DNA of 47,078 bases from Lysinibacillus telephonicus (lineage in GTDB: Bacteria; Bacillota; Bacilli; Bacillales_A; Planococcaceae). The stretch's first letter is position 1; each line of letters starts with the position of its first letter. Where the stretch lies: positions 1 through 47,078 of the forward strand of contig NZ_RXNR01000030.1 of assembly GCF_003966145.1 (NCBI RefSeq), written 5' to 3'. Positions 16,085 through 25,246 of the stretch are shown here, piece after piece. A model generated the notes under the pieces. The model saw only the letters and a list, made by a program, of their open reading frames with translations, did not search any database and was not told the origin of the DNA. The position numbers and the translations under genes are program-made.

Positions 16085-17047
16085 TTATTTCACCTTACAA
16101 ACTTTATATACGATTTTTACAATGGCTGGTCTAGATAAAATATATACAATCACTAAACCAATAATGAAAACAATCCAATATTGATTTTTATCCTCAATAA
16201 AGGTTTTTAATGAGGATGCTTCAAAAATTCGAACTAGGGCCATATGCAATAAATAGATCGACATAGTGTTTTTTCCAATTGATGTAAAAAATACTTCTCT
16301 TCTTGGAACAAGTGCTAAAAACATATAAGTTGCAGCTGCCATTCCAATATATGCAACGAAACGATTAGCCCAAGCAAATTGCAGCAAGGAGAATGTCATC
16401 TCATCATAGGATCTTTTGCCAAGTAACCATTGACTAAAGTCTATCGGTACAAAGAAATAAATTACAACAAACAGTAAAACAGCAAGTAAAGCTCCAATGA
16501 TAGTGTTGGTACGTGTTTTTAATTTCTCAAAATGATTTTTTTGAAGATAATATCCCATCAAGAAGAAGGGGAAGAAGAAAAACGTTCTTGAGATACTTAA
16601 AAATTCACCAACATATGCATCATAACCAATTAGTAATGAAATGATTATAGCAAGCGGCAACCCGTATTTAATTTTTCCAAAGAAGTAAAGCAATATATTC
16701 CAAAGGATTAAGCTTATTAAAAACCATAGAGCCCAACGCGGGATAAAGAAACTAAGACTAATCGTATCATCGAAGATAAAGTAATAGTATAAGCTATATC
16801 CAACTTGTAAAAGAGCATATGGCAGTATTAATTTTCTTACGAGTTTAGATATATATCCTGGCTCATATACCTTTTTAGAAAAGTATCCGGAAATTAATAT
16901 AAAAGCCGGCATGTGAAACATATAAATAAATAAGTAAATACTATCAATGAGATGATCATTGTGTAAAAACTTAGACAACATATGGCCAACTACTACTAGA
17001 AAAATTAAGATGGCTTTTGCGTTATCAAAATATGCAATTCTATTCAA
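16085..17047 (-). CDS. acyltransferase family 3 membrane protein
   Basis: This 320-aa integral membrane protein belongs to the acyltransferase-3 / fucose 4-O-acetylase-like group, which transfers acetyl or similar groups to surface sugars. The family start motif is visible as RIAYFDNAKAILIFLVVVGH at the N-terminus, with the conserved Asp and His. About ten hydrophobic segments follow, and HMPAFILISGYFSKK contains the second conserved region. I chose the TTG at 17047-17045 because AAGGAAAG sits 7 bases upstream. A longer frame to 17131 adds 28 residues before the usual family start and has no ribosome binding site. The acceptor is unknown. The gene stands alone, flanked by repeat copy 2. Confidence 0.82.
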   Translation of the reverse strand: MNRIAYFDNAKAILIFLVVVGHMLSKFLHNDHLIDSIYLFIYMFHMPAFILISGYFSKKVYEPGYISKLVRKLILPYALLQVGYSLYYYFIFDDTISLSFFIPRWALWFLISLILWNILLYFFGKIKYGLPLAIIISLLIGYDAYVGEFLSISRTFFFFPFFLMGYYLQKNHFEKLKTRTNTIIGALLAVLLFVVIYFFVPIDFSQWLLGKRSYDEMTFSLLQFAWANRFVAYIGMAAATYMFLALVPRREVFFTSIGKNTMSIYLLHMALVRIFEASSLKTFIEDKNQYWIVFIIGLVIVYILSRPAIVKIVYKVCKVK

Positions 17048-17173
17048 AACAACTCTTTCCTTACAAAGTAAATTTTTAACTAATGAATCTATCAAGTAGC
17101 TAAAGAGGAATAACCTTAATTGTTTTACCATAATTAAAATTATTATTCTACTAATATAACAAAAAAATGATAA

Positions 17174-17210
17174 AAAAAAATCAGAGAGCTAAATAGCACT
17201 CTCTGATTTT
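17174..17210. terminator. terminator between acyltransferase and usp genes
   Basis: TCAGAGAG (17181-17188) pairs with CTCTCTGA (17199-17206). On the minus strand it is followed by nine T residues, so it ends the usp transcript. Confidence 0.85.
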
Positions 17211-17257
17211 AATAGAATTTAAGTCAAATTACGCTTATAAGTTACAAAATGATTAAA

Positions 17258-17701
17258 TTATTCAGGTGTACGAACTACCAATACGTCGCATTTTGAGGAA
17301 CGTACAATTGCTTCTGATACTGAACCAATAAGGAATCGTTCTACGGCATTTAAACCTGTTGCACCACAAACAATTAAATCAGCGTCTACTACTTTAGATA
17401 ACTCTTTTGTAATAATAGTTTTTGGTGAACCATACTCTATAATAGCGTTTACATTTTTAACACCAGCAGTTTCAGCTTGTTTTTTATAGCCATCTAAAAG
17501 CTCTTCGGAAAATTTTTGAGCACGCTCTGCAATAGAACGATCGTAAGCCTCGATAGAAGCAAAAGAACGAGTGTCAATAACGTTTACCAAGTTTAGTTTT
17601 GCATCGTTATTTCTTTTGGCAATCTCGATTGATTTCTTAAATGCATATTCAGCTTCTTTTGAACCATCTACAGCTACTACGATACTTTTATATTCAGTCA
17701 T
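17258..17701 (-). CDS. universal stress protein (UspA family)
   Basis: This 147-aa cytosolic protein has the single-domain Usp fold. The N-terminus SIVVAVDGSKEAEYAFKKS contains the conserved VDGS strand. The ATP-binding signature G-x2-G-x8-GS is present in the C-terminal part (GATGLNAVERF then LIGSVS), so it probably binds ATP. The start has AGGAGG upstream, and a TATAAT-like -10 lies at plus 17729-17734 on the minus strand. It is divergent from the alanine dehydrogenase gene. Usp proteins help cells survive growth arrest and stress; a specific role cannot be assigned. Confidence 0.93.
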   Translation of the reverse strand: MTEYKSIVVAVDGSKEAEYAFKKSIEIAKRNNDAKLNLVNVIDTRSFASIEAYDRSIAERAQKFSEELLDGYKKQAETAGVKNVNAIIEYGSPKTIITKELSKVVDADLIVCGATGLNAVERFLIGSVSEAIVRSSKCDVLVVRTPE

Positions 17702-18061
17702 TTTAATTCCTCCTTTTTATTTGCTTTTATTATATCAAACAGTAATTTAAATCAAATGTAATTTTACAAAAATATGTAAATGTTTCACAAAGTATTCTAA
17801 ATAAATACATAATTTTGTAATTTTTATAAATAGTCTCCATATTACGTCTTTCGTTAACTTAATAAAAATGAATAGATTAAAATTTTAGAGGGAAAAATCT
17901 ATTTGTTAACAAAATACTCTGCCTATTTCTTACATTTTATTTTTTTTTAATTTCTTTCGAGGTGACTTGATTTTTGCAACTATCAATTTTCAGAATAATT
18001 GGTATTATAGAATTAATTGAGTAAAAAACTAAAAAATTTAACAACAGGGAGAGAAATAACA
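17702..18061. other. divergent promoter region usp / ald
   Basis: This 360-base gene-free region is very AT-rich. It should hold the promoters of both divergent genes. On the usp side there is a minus-strand TATAAT at 17729-17734. On the ald side there is a CodY-like box at 17987-18001. I found no small gene or structured RNA. Confidence 0.5.
17987..18001. promoter_or_regulatory. CodY-like box upstream of ald
   Basis: AATTTTCAGAATAAT matches the CodY motif AATTTTCWGAAAATT at 13 of 15 positions. CodY represses amino-acid catabolism and uptake genes when branched-chain amino acids and GTP are plentiful. The site is about 60 bases before the ald start. Confidence 0.55.
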
Positions 18062-19177
18062 ATGAAAATAGGAGTACCTAAAGAAATAAAAAATAATGAA
18101 AATCGTGTAGCAATGACACCTGCTGGAGTTGTTTCACTAATAAGCGCGGGCCATGAAGTTTATATCGAAACTGACGCTGGTTTAGGATCTTCATTTACAA
18201 ATGAGGACTATCTTGCAGCAGGTGCAACTATAGTTAAAACTGCAAAAGAAGCATGGTCACAGGAAATGGTTATGAAAGTAAAAGAACCTATTCCAAGTGA
18301 ATATCAATACTTTCGTGAAGGTTTAATTCTATTTACTTACCTACACTTAGCACCAGAGTTGGAACTAACACAAGCTTTACTAGACAACAAAGTTATTGGT
18401 ATTGCTTATGAAACAGTTCAATTACCTAATAGATCACTGCCACTACTAACTCCTATGAGCGAAGTTGCTGGTAAAATGTCAGTACAAATTGGTGCTCAAT
18501 ATTTAGAAAAAATGAACGGTGGCAAAGGAATTTTATTAGGGGGAGTTTCTGGTGTGCCTCGTGGTAAAGTAACCATTGTTGGCGGAGGTATGGCAGGTAC
18601 TAATGCTGCGAGAATTGCAGTTGGTATGGGAGCAAATGTAACAATATTAGATTTAAATCCAGAGCGACTTCGCCAATTAGAAGATATTTTTGGACATTCC
18701 GTACAAACATTGATGTCAAACCCTTATAACATTGCCGAGTCAGTAAAGGATTCGGATTTAGTAATTGGCTCTGTATTAATTCCAGGTGCAAAAGCGCCGA
18801 AACTTGTTACAGAGGAGATGGTTAAGTCAATGCGCCCTGGCTCTGTTATTGTTGATATTGCAATTGACCAAGGAGGCAGCTTCGAAACAACTGACCGTGT
18901 GACGACACATGATAATCCAACATATATAAAGCACGGTGTAGTGCATTATGCAGTTGCCAATATGCCAGGTGCAGTTCCTCGTACATCAACAATTGCATTG
19001 ACAAATAATACCGTCCCTTATGCATTGCAAATTGCCAATAAAGGGTATAAAAAAGCTTGTATTGAAAATGAAGCATTGAAAAAGGGAATTAATACTTTAG
19101 AGGGCAATATTGTATACAAAGCTGTTGCAGATGATCAAGGACGTGACTATGTACCAGTAGATAATCTTTTGAAATAA
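18062..19177 (+). CDS. ald: alanine dehydrogenase
   Basis: Ald (371 aa) interconverts L-alanine and pyruvate with NAD. In spore formers it is needed to use alanine and for normal sporulation. The N-terminus [20 protein letters not shown] is typical. The substrate-binding lysine is in VKEP (K74) and the catalytic histidine in YLHLAPE (H95). The NAD-binding Rossmann motif is [14 protein letters not shown], and the conserved aspartate is in DIAIDQGG. The ATG at 18062 has GGGAGAG upstream; an in-frame extension to 18017 is not expected in the family. The gene is monocistronic with a strong terminator. A CodY-like box upstream suggests nutrient control. Confidence 0.97.
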   Translation: MKIGVPKEIKNNENRVAMTPAGVVSLISAGHEVYIETDAGLGSSFTNEDYLAAGATIVKTAKEAWSQEMVMKVKEPIPSEYQYFREGLILFTYLHLAPELELTQALLDNKVIGIAYETVQLPNRSLPLLTPMSEVAGKMSVQIGAQYLEKMNGGKGILLGGVSGVPRGKVTIVGGGMAGTNAARIAVGMGANVTILDLNPERLRQLEDIFGHSVQTLMSNPYNIAESVKDSDLVIGSVLIPGAKAPKLVTEEMVKSMRPGSVIVDIAIDQGGSFETTDRVTTHDNPTYIKHGVVHYAVANMPGAVPRTSTIALTNNTVPYALQIANKGYKKACIENEALKKGINTLEGNIVYKAVADDQGRDYVPVDNLLK

Positions 19178-19193
19178 GAACACTTAATTTTCT

Positions 19194-19233
19194 ACTACTT
19201 GAAAGGGAAATTCTTCTTCAAGTAGTTTTTTTA
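19194..19233 (+). terminator. ald terminator
   Basis: ACTACTTGAA (19194-19203) pairs perfectly with TTCAAGTAGT (19217-19226), followed by seven T residues. Confidence 0.9.
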
Positions 19234-19260
19234 TTCAAAAATAATTTTAATATAATCTAG

Positions 19261-19275
19261 AGTTATCAGAAAATA
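19261..19275. promoter_or_regulatory. CodY-like box upstream of liv operon
   Basis: AGTTATCAGAAAATA matches the CodY motif at 12 of 15 positions. It lies about 40 bases upstream of the likely promoter of a branched-chain amino acid transporter, the kind of operon CodY usually controls. Confidence 0.45.
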
Positions 19276-19303
19276 TTAATTATTTAGACAGATTATATTT
19301 ACT

Positions 19304-19331
19304 TTTACATGAAAATGTAATTTAATAGAAT
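19304..19331 (+). promoter_or_regulatory. candidate liv operon promoter
   Basis: TTTACA (19304-19309) and TAGAAT (19326-19331) are 16 bases apart. A perfect dyad TTACAT-GAAA-ATGTAA (19305-19320) overlaps the -35 and spacer and could bind a regulator. Confidence 0.45.
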
Positions 19332-19367
19332 TACTCTATTAAAATGTATAAATCTAGGGGGACTAAA

Positions 19368-20540
19368 ATGAAAGTATTAGTTAGAAAGACAATTGGAATT
19401 ATGACAGTTTTAATGTTATTTATACTTGCAGCTTGCAGCGGTACAAGTACAGAAACTGGGACAGAAAGTGAAAGTGGAGATAATACAGAGCAAGCAAGTG
19501 GAACATTATCTGCAAAAATAGGAGTTGTTTCTTATTTAACGGGTGCAGGGGCAGCATACGGAGAAGCAATTACTCAAGGGCTTAAGTTAGCACAAGAAGA
19601 GATAAATGAACAAGGTGAAGTAAATATTGAATTAGTAATTGAGGATTCAGCAGGAGAGGCTGACCAAGCACTTTCAGCAGCACAAAAATTAATGAATGAT
19701 GATGAGATTCTTGCAATTATTGGACCAACTTTAAGTACAGAATTTTTAGCAGTTGCACCAGAAGCAGATTTAAACGGTATTCCAATTATCGGTACATCTA
19801 CAACAGTTGATGGCATCCCTGAAATTGGAGACTATGTATTCAGAAATGCAATTCCAGAATCTTTAGCAATCCCAGCAGCGATGGAAAAAGCTGTTGAAAG
19901 AACAAATGCAAAAAAGGTTGCCTTAATTTATGGAAATGATGACGCAGTAACAAAAGGCGGCTTTGAAGTAATGGAAAGAACTGCAAAAGAAATGGGTCTT
20001 GAAATCGTAGCGACTGAGACATTCCAAAAAGGTCAAAGTGATTACAACGCTCAATTAACAAAAATTAAAAATGGAAATCCTGATTTAGTTTTAGCTTCTG
20101 CTTTATACAATGAAGGTGCAGTAATTATGGACCAAGCTCGTAAAATGGGTATTGATGTACCTTTCGTAGGTGGAAATGGATTCAATTCACCACAAGCAAT
20201 CGAAATTGCAGGAGAGGCAGCTAATGGTTTAATTGTTGGTACACCATGGTTTGGAGAATCTGATGATCCAAAAGTAGTTGAATTTAATGAAAAGTATGAG
20301 GCAAAGTTTGGAAAATTACCTGACCAATTCGCCGCACAAGCTTATGATGCATTATACATTTATGCAGATGCATTAAAAAGAGCAGGCGAAGCGGATCGTG
20401 ATGTATTCAGAGATGCTTTAGCAGAAACGAAAGATTTAGAAGGGTTATTAGGAAACTTCTCATTTGATGAAATTGGAGACGTTGTAATGGACGTTACAGT
20501 TCTAGAAATAAAAGACGGAAAATTCGTTGAATTCGAATGA
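19368..20540 (+). CDS. branched-chain amino acid ABC transporter substrate-binding lipoprotein
   Basis: This 390-aa LivJ-type protein captures branched-chain or related amino acids outside the membrane and delivers them to the permease encoded downstream. It has a lipoprotein signal peptide with lipobox LAAC, putting the lipidated cysteine at residue 23. A Ser/Thr/Glu-rich linker follows. The mature part has the periplasmic-binding-protein type I fold, with LTGAGAAYGEAITQGLKLA near the ligand pocket. The ATG at 19368 follows TAGGGGGAC. A terminator-like hairpin (20562-20591) separates it from the permease genes, a common way to make more binding protein than permease. Substrate specificity within the Liv/amide family is inferred. 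Confidence 0.94.
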   Translation: MKVLVRKTIGIMTVLMLFILAACSGTSTETGTESESGDNTEQASGTLSAKIGVVSYLTGAGAAYGEAITQGLKLAQEEINEQGEVNIELVIEDSAGEADQALSAAQKLMNDDEILAIIGPTLSTEFLAVAPEADLNGIPIIGTSTTVDGIPEIGDYVFRNAIPESLAIPAAMEKAVERTNAKKVALIYGNDDAVTKGGFEVMERTAKEMGLEIVATETFQKGQSDYNAQLTKIKNGNPDLVLASALYNEGAVIMDQARKMGIDVPFVGGNGFNSPQAIEIAGEAANGLIVGTPWFGESDDPKVVEFNEKYEAKFGKLPDQFAAQAYDALYIYADALKRAGEADRDVFRDALAETKDLEGLLGNFSFDEIGDVVMDVTVLEIKDGKFVEFE

Positions 20541-20561
20541 TTTAGAATCATACAACTATAA

Positions 20562-20591
20562 AAATACGAGCATACTTGTATGCTCGTATTT
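20562..20591 (+). terminator. attenuating hairpin between livJ-type and livH genes
   Basis: AAATACGAGCATAC pairs perfectly with GTATGCTCGTATTT around a 2-base loop. There is only a weak T tract after it, so partial read-through into the permease genes is likely. Confidence 0.75.
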
Positions 20592-20647
20592 AATAAAAGA
20601 ATTTTAATTTTACAAACTGAATTTACAATAATGCTTTTAAAGGATGA

Positions 20648-21535
20648 GTGATTTTGCTACTAGAACAATTAGTTAACGGGATTACCCTGGGCAGCATTTA
20701 TGCAATTGTCGCCCTTGGCTTTACCCTTGTATTTGGGGTATTAGGAATTATTAATATGGCCCATGGTGAAATCTTCATGGTTGGGGCATTTGTAGGAGTT
20801 ATGACTACGAGTGTGTTAGGTTGGCCACTATGGTTAGCATTTATTGCATCTATAGTTGTTACTGGAATACTGGGTTATTTATTAGAGCGTATAACGCTGC
20901 GCCCATTAAGAGGGAAAAAAGGTGTTTCCCATTTAGCTCCTTTAATAAGCACGATTGGTGTATCGATATTACTTGAAAATTTATCCCATCATATTTTTGG
21001 GGCAGGAAATCAACCTTTTAGATCGTCATTTGCAGAAATAAGTATAGAAATTGGATCAATAACAATTTATCTTGTACAAATTGTTATTTTTGCTATTTCT
21101 ATTTTATTAATGATTGGATTGACTATTTGGCTTTCAAAAACGAAAGCTGGTAAAGCGCTGAGAGCAACTGCTGAGAATTTAGAAACTGCTAGTATTCTAG
21201 GTGTAGATACGAAAAAAATTATTACTTTGACAGTGATTATTGCTTCTGCTATGGGTGGAATTGCTGGGATTTTAGTAGGAATGGCATTTAACTCTGTCAG
21301 TCCACAAATGGGTCTGTCAATGGGGTTAAAAGGACTTGCTATCATTATTTTAGGCGGAATGGGAAATGTTAAAGGTGCAATGGCAGGCGGTTTAATTCTA
21401 GGCTTGTCTGAAACCTTCCTTGTTGCTTTTGGTGATTCAGGTTATCGAGATGCTATTGCATTTATTATGATAATTTTCATCCTTTTATTAAGACCACAAG
21501 GAATTTTCGGTTCGAAGATAGCAGAAGGCAGGTGA
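20648..21535 (+). CDS. livH: branched-chain amino acid ABC transporter permease LivH
   Basis: This 295-aa membrane protein is the first of two permease subunits. The N-terminus QLVNGITLGSIYAIVALGFT and the segment GIINMAHGEIFMVGAF are hallmarks of LivH. About eight membrane segments are visible, with the permease loop ATAENLETASILGVDTKK facing the ATPases. The start is GTG at 20648 or TTG at 20654; AAAGGA upstream spaces better to the second (9 bases versus 3), so the first two residues are uncertain. It is 4 bases from livM and belongs to a tight livHMGF operon. Confidence 0.94.
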   Translation: MILLLEQLVNGITLGSIYAIVALGFTLVFGVLGIINMAHGEIFMVGAFVGVMTTSVLGWPLWLAFIASIVVTGILGYLLERITLRPLRGKKGVSHLAPLISTIGVSILLENLSHHIFGAGNQPFRSSFAEISIEIGSITIYLVQIVIFAISILLMIGLTIWLSKTKAGKALRATAENLETASILGVDTKKIITLTVIIASAMGGIAGILVGMAFNSVSPQMGLSMGLKGLAIIILGGMGNVKGAMAGGLILGLSETFLVAFGDSGYRDAIAFIMIIFILLLRPQGIFGSKIAEGR

Positions 21536-21539
21536 TTTC

Positions 21540-22493
21540 ATGTTAGCAGATATAATTAATCCATATTTTTTACAAATCTTATCTTTTATACTAATAAATA
21601 TACTTCTAGCAATAAGTGTATATGTACCATTATCCTCTGGGCAGCTATCATTAGGAAGTGCCGGTTTTATGGGAGTTGGTGCATATACATCTGCTCTATT
21701 GACTATTCATTTTGATATCCCACTTATTATCGGCATTCTAGCAGGTGCTTGTGTTGCTGGCATCCTTGGAATAATAGTAGGTATACCATCACTTCGCCTT
21801 TCAGGTGTTTATCTAGCGATTGCCACTTTAGGGCTTGGTGAAGTAATACGTGTAATTTTTGTTAACTGGGAATCATTAACTAAAGGTTCTATCGGATTAA
21901 CGGGAATTCCGCAAATGGGTAGGGAAATATTAAATTTTGCAAAAGGATTTGGATTTGACCCAGCAATGATTGGACTTAAAAGCAACCAATTTGTTTATTT
22001 GGTTATTGTTCTTATCCTGCTGCTTTTAGTTATAGCAACCATTTGGTTTGTAGTACGTCAACAAAATTCGCGTGTGGGCAGGTCATTATCATCGATTCAG
22101 ATGGATGAAAAAGCTGCTGAGTCAATGGGGATAAATATTACTTATTATAAAGTACTATCTTTCACACAAGGTGCATTTTTGGCAGGCTTGGCGGGTGCAT
22201 TGTTTGCACATGTAATGGGTTATATTTCGCCTTCCGATTTTTCCTACCACCGTGCAGTAGAGATTTTAATTTTCACAGTTTTTGGAGGCAGTGAAGTTAT
22301 TTTAGGAGCTGTTTTTGGAGCAACATTTTTAACGCTGGTTCCTGAAGTATTACGCTTTATTAGCGACTATCGATATATCATTTACGGAATAGTACTGATT
22401 ATTTTAATGGCGGTGCGTCCTCAAGGTATTTTTGATATTCATCTATTAAATAGACTCAAAGGGTTAAAACGTTCAAAAGGAGGGGTACGTTAA
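21540..22493 (+). CDS. livM: branched-chain amino acid ABC transporter permease LivM
   Basis: This 317-aa membrane protein is the second permease subunit. Typical LivM segments are SSGQLSLGSAGFMGVGAYTS near the N-terminus and RLSGVYLAIATLGLGEVIRV. The cytoplasmic coupling helix includes DEKAAESMGINITYYK. About eight to ten hydrophobic segments are present. The C-terminus is basic. The stop overlaps the livG start by one base (TAATG), so the two are translationally coupled. Confidence 0.95.
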   Translation: MLADIINPYFLQILSFILINILLAISVYVPLSSGQLSLGSAGFMGVGAYTSALLTIHFDIPLIIGILAGACVAGILGIIVGIPSLRLSGVYLAIATLGLGEVIRVIFVNWESLTKGSIGLTGIPQMGREILNFAKGFGFDPAMIGLKSNQFVYLVIVLILLLLVIATIWFVVRQQNSRVGRSLSSIQMDEKAAESMGINITYYKVLSFTQGAFLAGLAGALFAHVMGYISPSDFSYHRAVEILIFTVFGGSEVILGAVFGATFLTLVPEVLRFISDYRYIIYGIVLIILMAVRPQGIFDIHLLNRLKGLKRSKGGVR

Positions 22494-23266
22494 TGGTTCT
22501 TAAAATACAAAACGTCTCAAAAAACTTTGGCGGTATTAACGCTTTGAAAGATGTAACATTTTCAATCAATGAAGGGGAAATATACGGTTTAATTGGTCCA
22601 AACGGTGCCGGTAAAACGACGATGTTTAATTTAATTACTAATATCTTCGAACCAACTTCCGGAGAAATTATCTTTAATGGAGAAAATATTACTGCTTTAA
22701 AATCATATAAAATTACGGAAAAAGGGATTTGTCGTACGTATCAAAATATTCGCCTCTTTCCACAAATGTCAGCATTGAAAAATGTAATGGTTGGAGGTCA
22801 TTGCCGCAGTAATGCTGGTGTATTTAGCAGTGTTTTTCGAACTAAATCACAACGCAAGGAAGAACAGGAACTAACAAAAAAAGCAGAAGAGCTTCTAGAA
22901 TTAGTCGGCTTATTGGAATTTAAGGATACTTTTGCTGAAAATTTAGCTTATGGTCAGCAGCGAAGACTTGAGATTGCACGTGCATTAGCGAGCAATCCTA
23001 GTTTATTGCTGTTAGATGAACCAGCAGCAGGAATGAACGAAAAGGAAACGGATAGTTTATATGATTTAATTAAAATGGTGCAATCAATGGGTATTACAGT
23101 ATTAATCATTGAGCATGATATGCCGCTTGTTATGAAGCTATGTGACCGAATAACAGTTCTTAACTTTGGAGAGAAATTGGCAGAGGGTACACCTGAGGAA
23201 ATTCAATCGAATGAAGCAGTAATTGAAGCCTACCTCGGTAAGGAGGAGGAAGAAGAAATTGCTTAA
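22493..23266 (+). CDS. livG: branched-chain amino acid ABC transporter ATPase LivG
   Basis: This 257-aa ATPase energises the Liv importer. The Walker A motif is GPNGAGKTT (35-43). The ABC signature is the divergent YGQQRRLEIARAL usual for LivG, and Walker B is LLLLDEPAAGM followed by the switch histidine in IIEHDM. An insert after the Q-loop (RTYQNIRLFPQMSALKNVM) is typical of this subfamily. The C-terminus is an acidic run encoded over the livF ribosome binding site. Confidence 0.96.
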   Translation: MVLKIQNVSKNFGGINALKDVTFSINEGEIYGLIGPNGAGKTTMFNLITNIFEPTSGEIIFNGENITALKSYKITEKGICRTYQNIRLFPQMSALKNVMVGGHCRSNAGVFSSVFRTKSQRKEEQELTKKAEELLELVGLLEFKDTFAENLAYGQQRRLEIARALASNPSLLLLDEPAAGMNEKETDSLYDLIKMVQSMGITVLIIEHDMPLVMKLCDRITVLNFGEKLAEGTPEEIQSNEAVIEAYLGKEEEEEIA

Positions 23267-23990
23267 ATTAACAAATATAGAAACCTATTATGGTCAAATT
23301 CAAGCTTTAAAAGGGATAGATTTAGAAGTTAATGAAGGTAAAATTATTACACTTCTTGGTGCGAACGGTGCAGGCAAATCCACTACAATGAAGACAATTG
23401 CTGGATTATTAAAGCCTAAAAAAGGAACAGTAGAATTTTTAGGTGAAAATGTAACAGGCTTGCGACCTGATCAATTGCTGAGAAAGGGAATTGCACTAGT
23501 TCCTGAAGGCCGTGCTATTTTATCGACCATGACAGTTATTGAAAATTTGGAAATGGGTGCATACCACCGGAAAGATAAAGATGTAAAAGATGAAATAGAA
23601 CATGTAATGCAACGTTTCCCAATCTTAAATGAGCGTCAGTCTCAGATGGCTGGTACATTATCAGGTGGGCAGCAGCAAATGCTGGCAATTGCCCGCGCTT
23701 TATTGTCTAAGCCAAAATTATTACTGTTAGATGAGCCTTCTATGGGTCTTGCTCCATTAATTGTCGCAGAAATTTTCAACATAATTAAGGAAATTAAGGA
23801 GGCAGGTACAACTGTTCTTCTTGTTGAGCAAAATGCAAAACAAGCATTGAAAATTGCTGATTATGGCTATGTTATGGAAACAGGGAAAATAATTATCGAA
23901 GGCAAAGCTTCGGACTTATTAGAAGACCCAAGAATTGTAGAAGCCTATCTAGGAAGAAAATCAACTTCTGATGACAAAATACCGAGCTAA
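23259..23990 (+). CDS. livF: branched-chain amino acid ABC transporter ATPase LivF
   Basis: This 243-aa ATPase is the second nucleotide-binding subunit. Walker A is GANGAGKST (34-42), the signature is LSGGQQQMLAIARAL, and Walker B is LLLLDEPSMGLAP with the switch region VEQN. I chose the TTG at 23259 because it gives the family N-terminus LKLTNIETYYGQ and has GGAGGAGG about 9 bases upstream. It overlaps the last codons of livG by 8 bases. A longer frame to 23223 would run through the ribosome binding site. The operon ends at a strong terminator. Confidence 0.95.
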   Translation: MLKLTNIETYYGQIQALKGIDLEVNEGKIITLLGANGAGKSTTMKTIAGLLKPKKGTVEFLGENVTGLRPDQLLRKGIALVPEGRAILSTMTVIENLEMGAYHRKDKDVKDEIEHVMQRFPILNERQSQMAGTLSGGQQQMLAIARALLSKPKLLLLDEPSMGLAPLIVAEIFNIIKEIKEAGTTVLLVEQNAKQALKIADYGYVMETGKIIIEGKASDLLEDPRIVEAYLGRKSTSDDKIPS

Positions 23991-24010
23991 AATAGCAGTT
24001 TAATCTATTT

Positions 24011-24046
24011 AAAAGGGATCCAAAAACTTGGATCCCCTTATTATTT
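24011..24046. terminator. bidirectional terminator, liv operon / M24 peptidase
   Basis: GGGATCCAA (24015-24023) pairs perfectly with TTGGATCCC (24028-24036), with A and T tracts on both sides. Confidence 0.85.
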
Positions 24047-25137
24047 TAACCTAATACAACCAAATCTTTTGTAAACTTCGTTAATACTTCAACACCTGAC
24101 TCGGTTACGACAACATCATCTTCAATCCGAACGCCAGTTACTCCTTCTTTATAAACACCTGGTTCAATTGTAAATACCATTCCAGGTAATAGCTCCATTT
24201 CGTTCGTTCCAGTTACTGATGGGAATTCATGAACAGAAATTCCAAGACCGTGACCTAATCTATGTGTAAAATATTCTCCATAGCCGGCTTCAGTTATAGT
24301 ATCGCGTGCAATTTTATCTAAATCCATGGCTTTAACACCCGGTTTAACTGCTGCAATGGCATTTTCATTTGCGCTGCGTACCGTGTTGTAAATAGATTTT
24401 TGTTCTTCTGATGGCTCACCAAAAGCAACAGTTCGAGTAATATCTGAACAATAACCTTCGTATATAACTCCTAAATCGAATAAAATCATATCGCCCTTTT
24501 GGATTTTGCGGCTCCCAGGTGTTCCGTGTGGAGATGCAGTTTTTGGTCCTGAAAGGACCATCGTATCAAACGACATACTGCATCCTTTTTCTTTAATGGC
24601 ATTTTCAATTGCAGTTAAAATTTCCATTTCAGTTTTTCCTTCTGCAATTTCTTTGCACCCTACTTCTATTGCATAGTCTGCAAGTCTAGCAGCTTCTCGC
24701 ATTTTCTCTAGTTCAGAATCGTCTTTAACTACACGCATATCGTTTATTTTGTCGTCGAGGCGGGCAAAATTTGCTTGTGGATAAACTGCTTGCAATGCTT
24801 CTAGACGTTCTACTGTTAAGTGTGATTTTTCAATCGCTAAAGTCGCAATCTCCACATTACGTGATTTTACAGCATCTGCAAGTTTGTCCCATGCGTTATC
24901 AGTATCTAAGTGTCCAACTGTCTCATAAGTCCAGCCAGAAGCTTTAGCATCGGGAACTTCCATTTGCGGACAAATTAATAATGGTTCTGCCTCCTTGAAT
25001 ATCATCACACCAAGTAAGCGTTCATGAGGGTTGCTTTTAAAGCCTGAAAAATAAAAAACATTATCAGGTGTAGTAATAAAAGCTGCATCATACTCATGAA
25101 GCTGTAAATAACTTTGCAAATTTTGAAGTTTATTCAT
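24046..25137 (-). CDS. M24 family Xaa-Pro dipeptidase/aminopeptidase
   Basis: This 363-aa metallopeptidase has a creatinase-like N-terminal domain (about 1-130) and a pita-bread catalytic domain. The five metal ligands are visible in order: two aspartates in LFDLGVIYEGYCSDITRTV, a histidine in RLGHGLGISVHEFP, and glutamates in FTIEPGVY and VRIEDDVVV. It removes or splits N-terminal Xaa-Pro bonds in cytosolic peptides. The ATG has GGAGGA upstream. It is encoded opposite to the liv operon and diverges from ytkL. Dipeptidase and aminopeptidase members cannot be separated from sequence alone. Confidence 0.93.
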   Translation of the reverse strand: MNKLQNLQSYLQLHEYDAAFITTPDNVFYFSGFKSNPHERLLGVMIFKEAEPLLICPQMEVPDAKASGWTYETVGHLDTDNAWDKLADAVKSRNVEIATLAIEKSHLTVERLEALQAVYPQANFARLDDKINDMRVVKDDSELEKMREAARLADYAIEVGCKEIAEGKTEMEILTAIENAIKEKGCSMSFDTMVLSGPKTASPHGTPGSRKIQKGDMILFDLGVIYEGYCSDITRTVAFGEPSEEQKSIYNTVRSANENAIAAVKPGVKAMDLDKIARDTITEAGYGEYFTHRLGHGLGISVHEFPSVTGTNEMELLPGMVFTIEPGVYKEGVTGVRIEDDVVVTESGVEVLTKFTKDLVVLG

Positions 25138-25246
25138 AAAAAATCCTCCTCAAGAGATGTATGTCTAATAGTATAGCAAAAAGAAGGAAAAAAAGGGTTC
25201 GAAATAGAATAATGTTATTGAAGTGAAACGTTAAGGAGGATAAATA

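Noticed and set aside
15936-16184. 82-codon plus-strand frame after the ytxK terminator
   Set aside because: It spans repeat copy 2 and the 3' end of the acyltransferase gene on the other strand; low-complexity translation and no ribosome binding site.
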